Positions 62,648 to 64,000 of a stretch of DNA of 64,000 bases are shown piece by piece; position 1 is the first letter of the stretch; every line of letters starts with the position of its first letter. Origin of the DNA: Trichothermofontia sichuanensis B231. Lineage in GTDB: Bacteria > Cyanobacteriota > Cyanobacteriia > B231. The DNA is taken from assembly GCF_026240635.1 (NCBI RefSeq), contig NZ_CP110848.1, positions 312,501 to 376,500 of the forward strand, written 5' to 3'. The notes under the pieces were generated by a model. That model had not been told where the DNA came from. It was given only the letters and a program-made list of their open reading frames with translations, and searched no databases. The position numbers and the translations under genes were made by a program.

Positions 62648-64000
62648 ATGTCGCGGGATGCTGTTGTTGTTGGGATTAACCGTTATCAGTACTTATCAAA
62701 TTTACAGGCTCCGGCTCAGGATGCCGAGGCGATTGCCCATTGTTTACACACCTATGGCGACTTTCGTGTCAACCGTTTGCCGGAAGTCATTGACCAACAG
62801 CGACCTAAGGTGGGCGTGAACACGCCAGTAACCCGTCAGGAACTCGAAACTGCGCTGGTTCAACTATTTAAACCTAAGGGAAAATATATCCCCAACACGG
62901 CACTGTTTTATTATTCCGGGCATGGGTTGCAAAAGGATACGGGTATCCAAGAGGGGTACTTGGCTACTAGCGATGCCAACCCTAGCCAAGGGATGTATGG
63001 GCTATCCCTATTCTGGTTGCGTCGTCTCTTGCAAGAAAGTCCCGTTCGGCAACGGATTATTCTGCTGGATTGTTGCCATAGTGGTGAACTGCTGAATTTT
63101 CTTGAAGCCGATCCGGGTGCAACTCCCGGTACCGATCGCCTGTTCATGGCGGCCTCACGGGAGTATGAAGCGGCCTACGAATCCTTAGAAGGGACTTATA
63201 GTGTCTTCACCCAGGCATTGCTGAGGGGATTGGATCCCGAAGCACACGGAACCGTTACTAACTATGCCCTGACCAGTTGGGTGAGCCATGCCCTCAAGGG
63301 GGAATTGCAACAGCCCCTCTTTGAATGCTCGGGCCGGGAAATCGTCTTGACCAGTTGCCGGCTCGCGAGTGAGGGGGCGGCGGCAACCGCGGCTGGCGGT
63401 GCGGAACCCGTCGCTGTGGTTGATCCCTCTAGCCAACGGTGCCCTTTCCCGGGTTTGCGCCCCCTGACCAGGGATGATCCGTCGCTGTTGCCGAGTCGGG
63501 CTGAGATCATCGCAAGGCTCTATGAGCGCCTGCGGGAGTATACCCAGGTTACCCTGACGGGGGTGAGCGGCAGTGGTAAAACCTCACTGCTGCAACAGGA
63601 ACTGCTGGCCCACTCCCAAACCCAGTCTTGGCAATTGCGTTATGTTACCCCTGGGCCTGATCCGCTGCAAAGTCTGGCTCTGACCTTTGTGACGAACACA
63701 GCAATAGGCATTGATCGTGCCAGTCAGTTACACCAGGCGATCGCCCTACTGGAGCAGGGGGGCACTGGCTTGGTCTGCCTGTGTGACGCTAGCTTGGGCA
63801 CCGCTGAAGGCACGCTCTTAGTGATTGATCATCTAGAAAGCCTGTTACAGCCGTCGTTAGATAGCCACAATGGCTCCGATGTGAACCAGATGGCAACGCC
63901 AACGGCGGGTCGCTTCCTAACGACGTTGGTTGAAGCGGCCCGCCAGCAACCAGAGCGGGTGCGAATTCTCTGGTGTGTGCGCCAGGATTATTTGGCCGAG
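62648..64000 (+). CDS. Caspase-like (C14) protease fused to a STAND NTPase (partial)
   Basis: The gene runs off the window after 451 codons without a stop. The N-terminal caspase domain (about 1-235) has VVVGINRYQY, LFYYSGHGLQ with His92, and ILLDCCHSGELLN with catalytic Cys143 (metacaspase-type DxCHSG). A linker (about 240-262) leads to FPGLRPLTRDDPSLLPSRAE, the entry of nSTAND1-type NTPases, Walker A GVSGSGKTSLL (about 305-315) and a Walker-B-like LLVIDHLESLL (about 395). Repeats such as WD40 usually follow in such proteins. The start is the ATG at 62648 with GGGAG 8 bases upstream. The family role is thought to be signalling, programmed death or phage defence. Confidence 0.88.
   Translation, partial: MSRDAVVVGINRYQYLSNLQAPAQDAEAIAHCLHTYGDFRVNRLPEVIDQQRPKVGVNTPVTRQELETALVQLFKPKGKYIPNTALFYYSGHGLQKDTGIQEGYLATSDANPSQGMYGLSLFWLRRLLQESPVRQRIILLDCCHSGELLNFLEADPGATPGTDRLFMAASREYEAAYESLEGTYSVFTQALLRGLDPEAHGTVTNYALTSWVSHALKGELQQPLFECSGREIVLTSCRLASEGAAATAAGGAEPVAVVDPSSQRCPFPGLRPLTRDDPSLLPSRAEIIARLYERLREYTQVTLTGVSGSGKTSLLQQELLAHSQTQSWQLRYVTPGPDPLQSLALTFVTNTAIGIDRASQLHQAIALLEQGGTGLVCLCDASLGTAEGTLLVIDHLESLLQPSLDSHNGSDVNQMATPTAGRFLTTLVEAARQQPERVRILWCVRQDYLAE

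Overview
The window is chromosomal DNA from a cyanobacterium, probably filamentous. The HIP1 octamer GCGATCGC is scattered throughout. CP12, a ferredoxin-thioredoxin reductase variable chain, glgC, ppc, menC, a cyanobacterial-type Mrp operon and several cyanobacteria-only unknown families are all present. Most genes are single housekeeping units spread over both strands, separated by many short dispersed repeats. No rRNA and no CRISPR array were seen; one tRNA (initiator Met) was found.

Layout. 1-10.7 kb: end of an M50 protease, nth, a TonB-like proline-rich protein, menC, a GNAT acetyltransferase, fabD, a dead ISAs1-type transposase, glgC, a Uma2 remnant, an Ap4A phosphorylase-like gene, a pentapeptide-repeat protein and ftrV. 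11.3-17.2 kb: a compact Mrp-type Na+/H+ antiporter operon of eight genes in the order C-D-D-E-F-G-MbhD-like-B, with two tandem MrpD paralogs and no full MrpA. 17.4-18.9 kb: two envelope-anchored unknowns (DUF4230, GerMN).

19.3-28.1 kb: a visibly AT-richer six-gene island with its own promoter and inverted repeat. It encodes a condensation-PCP-thioesterase protein whose thioesterase has a Cys in place of the nucleophilic Ser, a free acyl carrier protein, an AMP-forming acyl ligase, an asparagine-synthetase-like amidotransferase, an NAD-synthase-like enzyme and a membrane-anchored SGNH hydrolase. This looks like a small biosynthetic gene cluster that makes an acylated, amide-bearing product, and it is the best candidate here for an undescribed system. 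A 112-bp MITE with an 8-bp target duplication sits just beyond its 3' edge.

28.4-36.9 kb: ppc, a small membrane protein, a 1,197-residue DUF1574/SGNH-like protein and a type IV pilin-like gene. 37.2-40.7 kb: tRNA-fMet and a three-gene operon of two different P-loop NTPases plus an 86-residue protein. 41.1-48.5 kb: a cNMP-binding protein, a PAS histidine kinase, ispF, small conserved genes and two pseudogenes, each broken by a copy of the same MITE. In the Crp-type regulator the MITE sits between 8-bp duplications, and removing it restores the reading frame at the junction. 48.8-61.3 kb: aroC, a metallo-hydrolase, pyrG, recO, an MFS transporter, a glycosyltransferase, accC convergently overlapping a YggT gene, ruvA and cp12. 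61.3-64 kb: gene remnants, then the start of a caspase-like protease fused to a STAND-type NTPase that runs off the window.

At least three short repeat families and one MITE family shape the intergenic space, and one repeat appears to supply the stop codon of a gene (8.05 kb).
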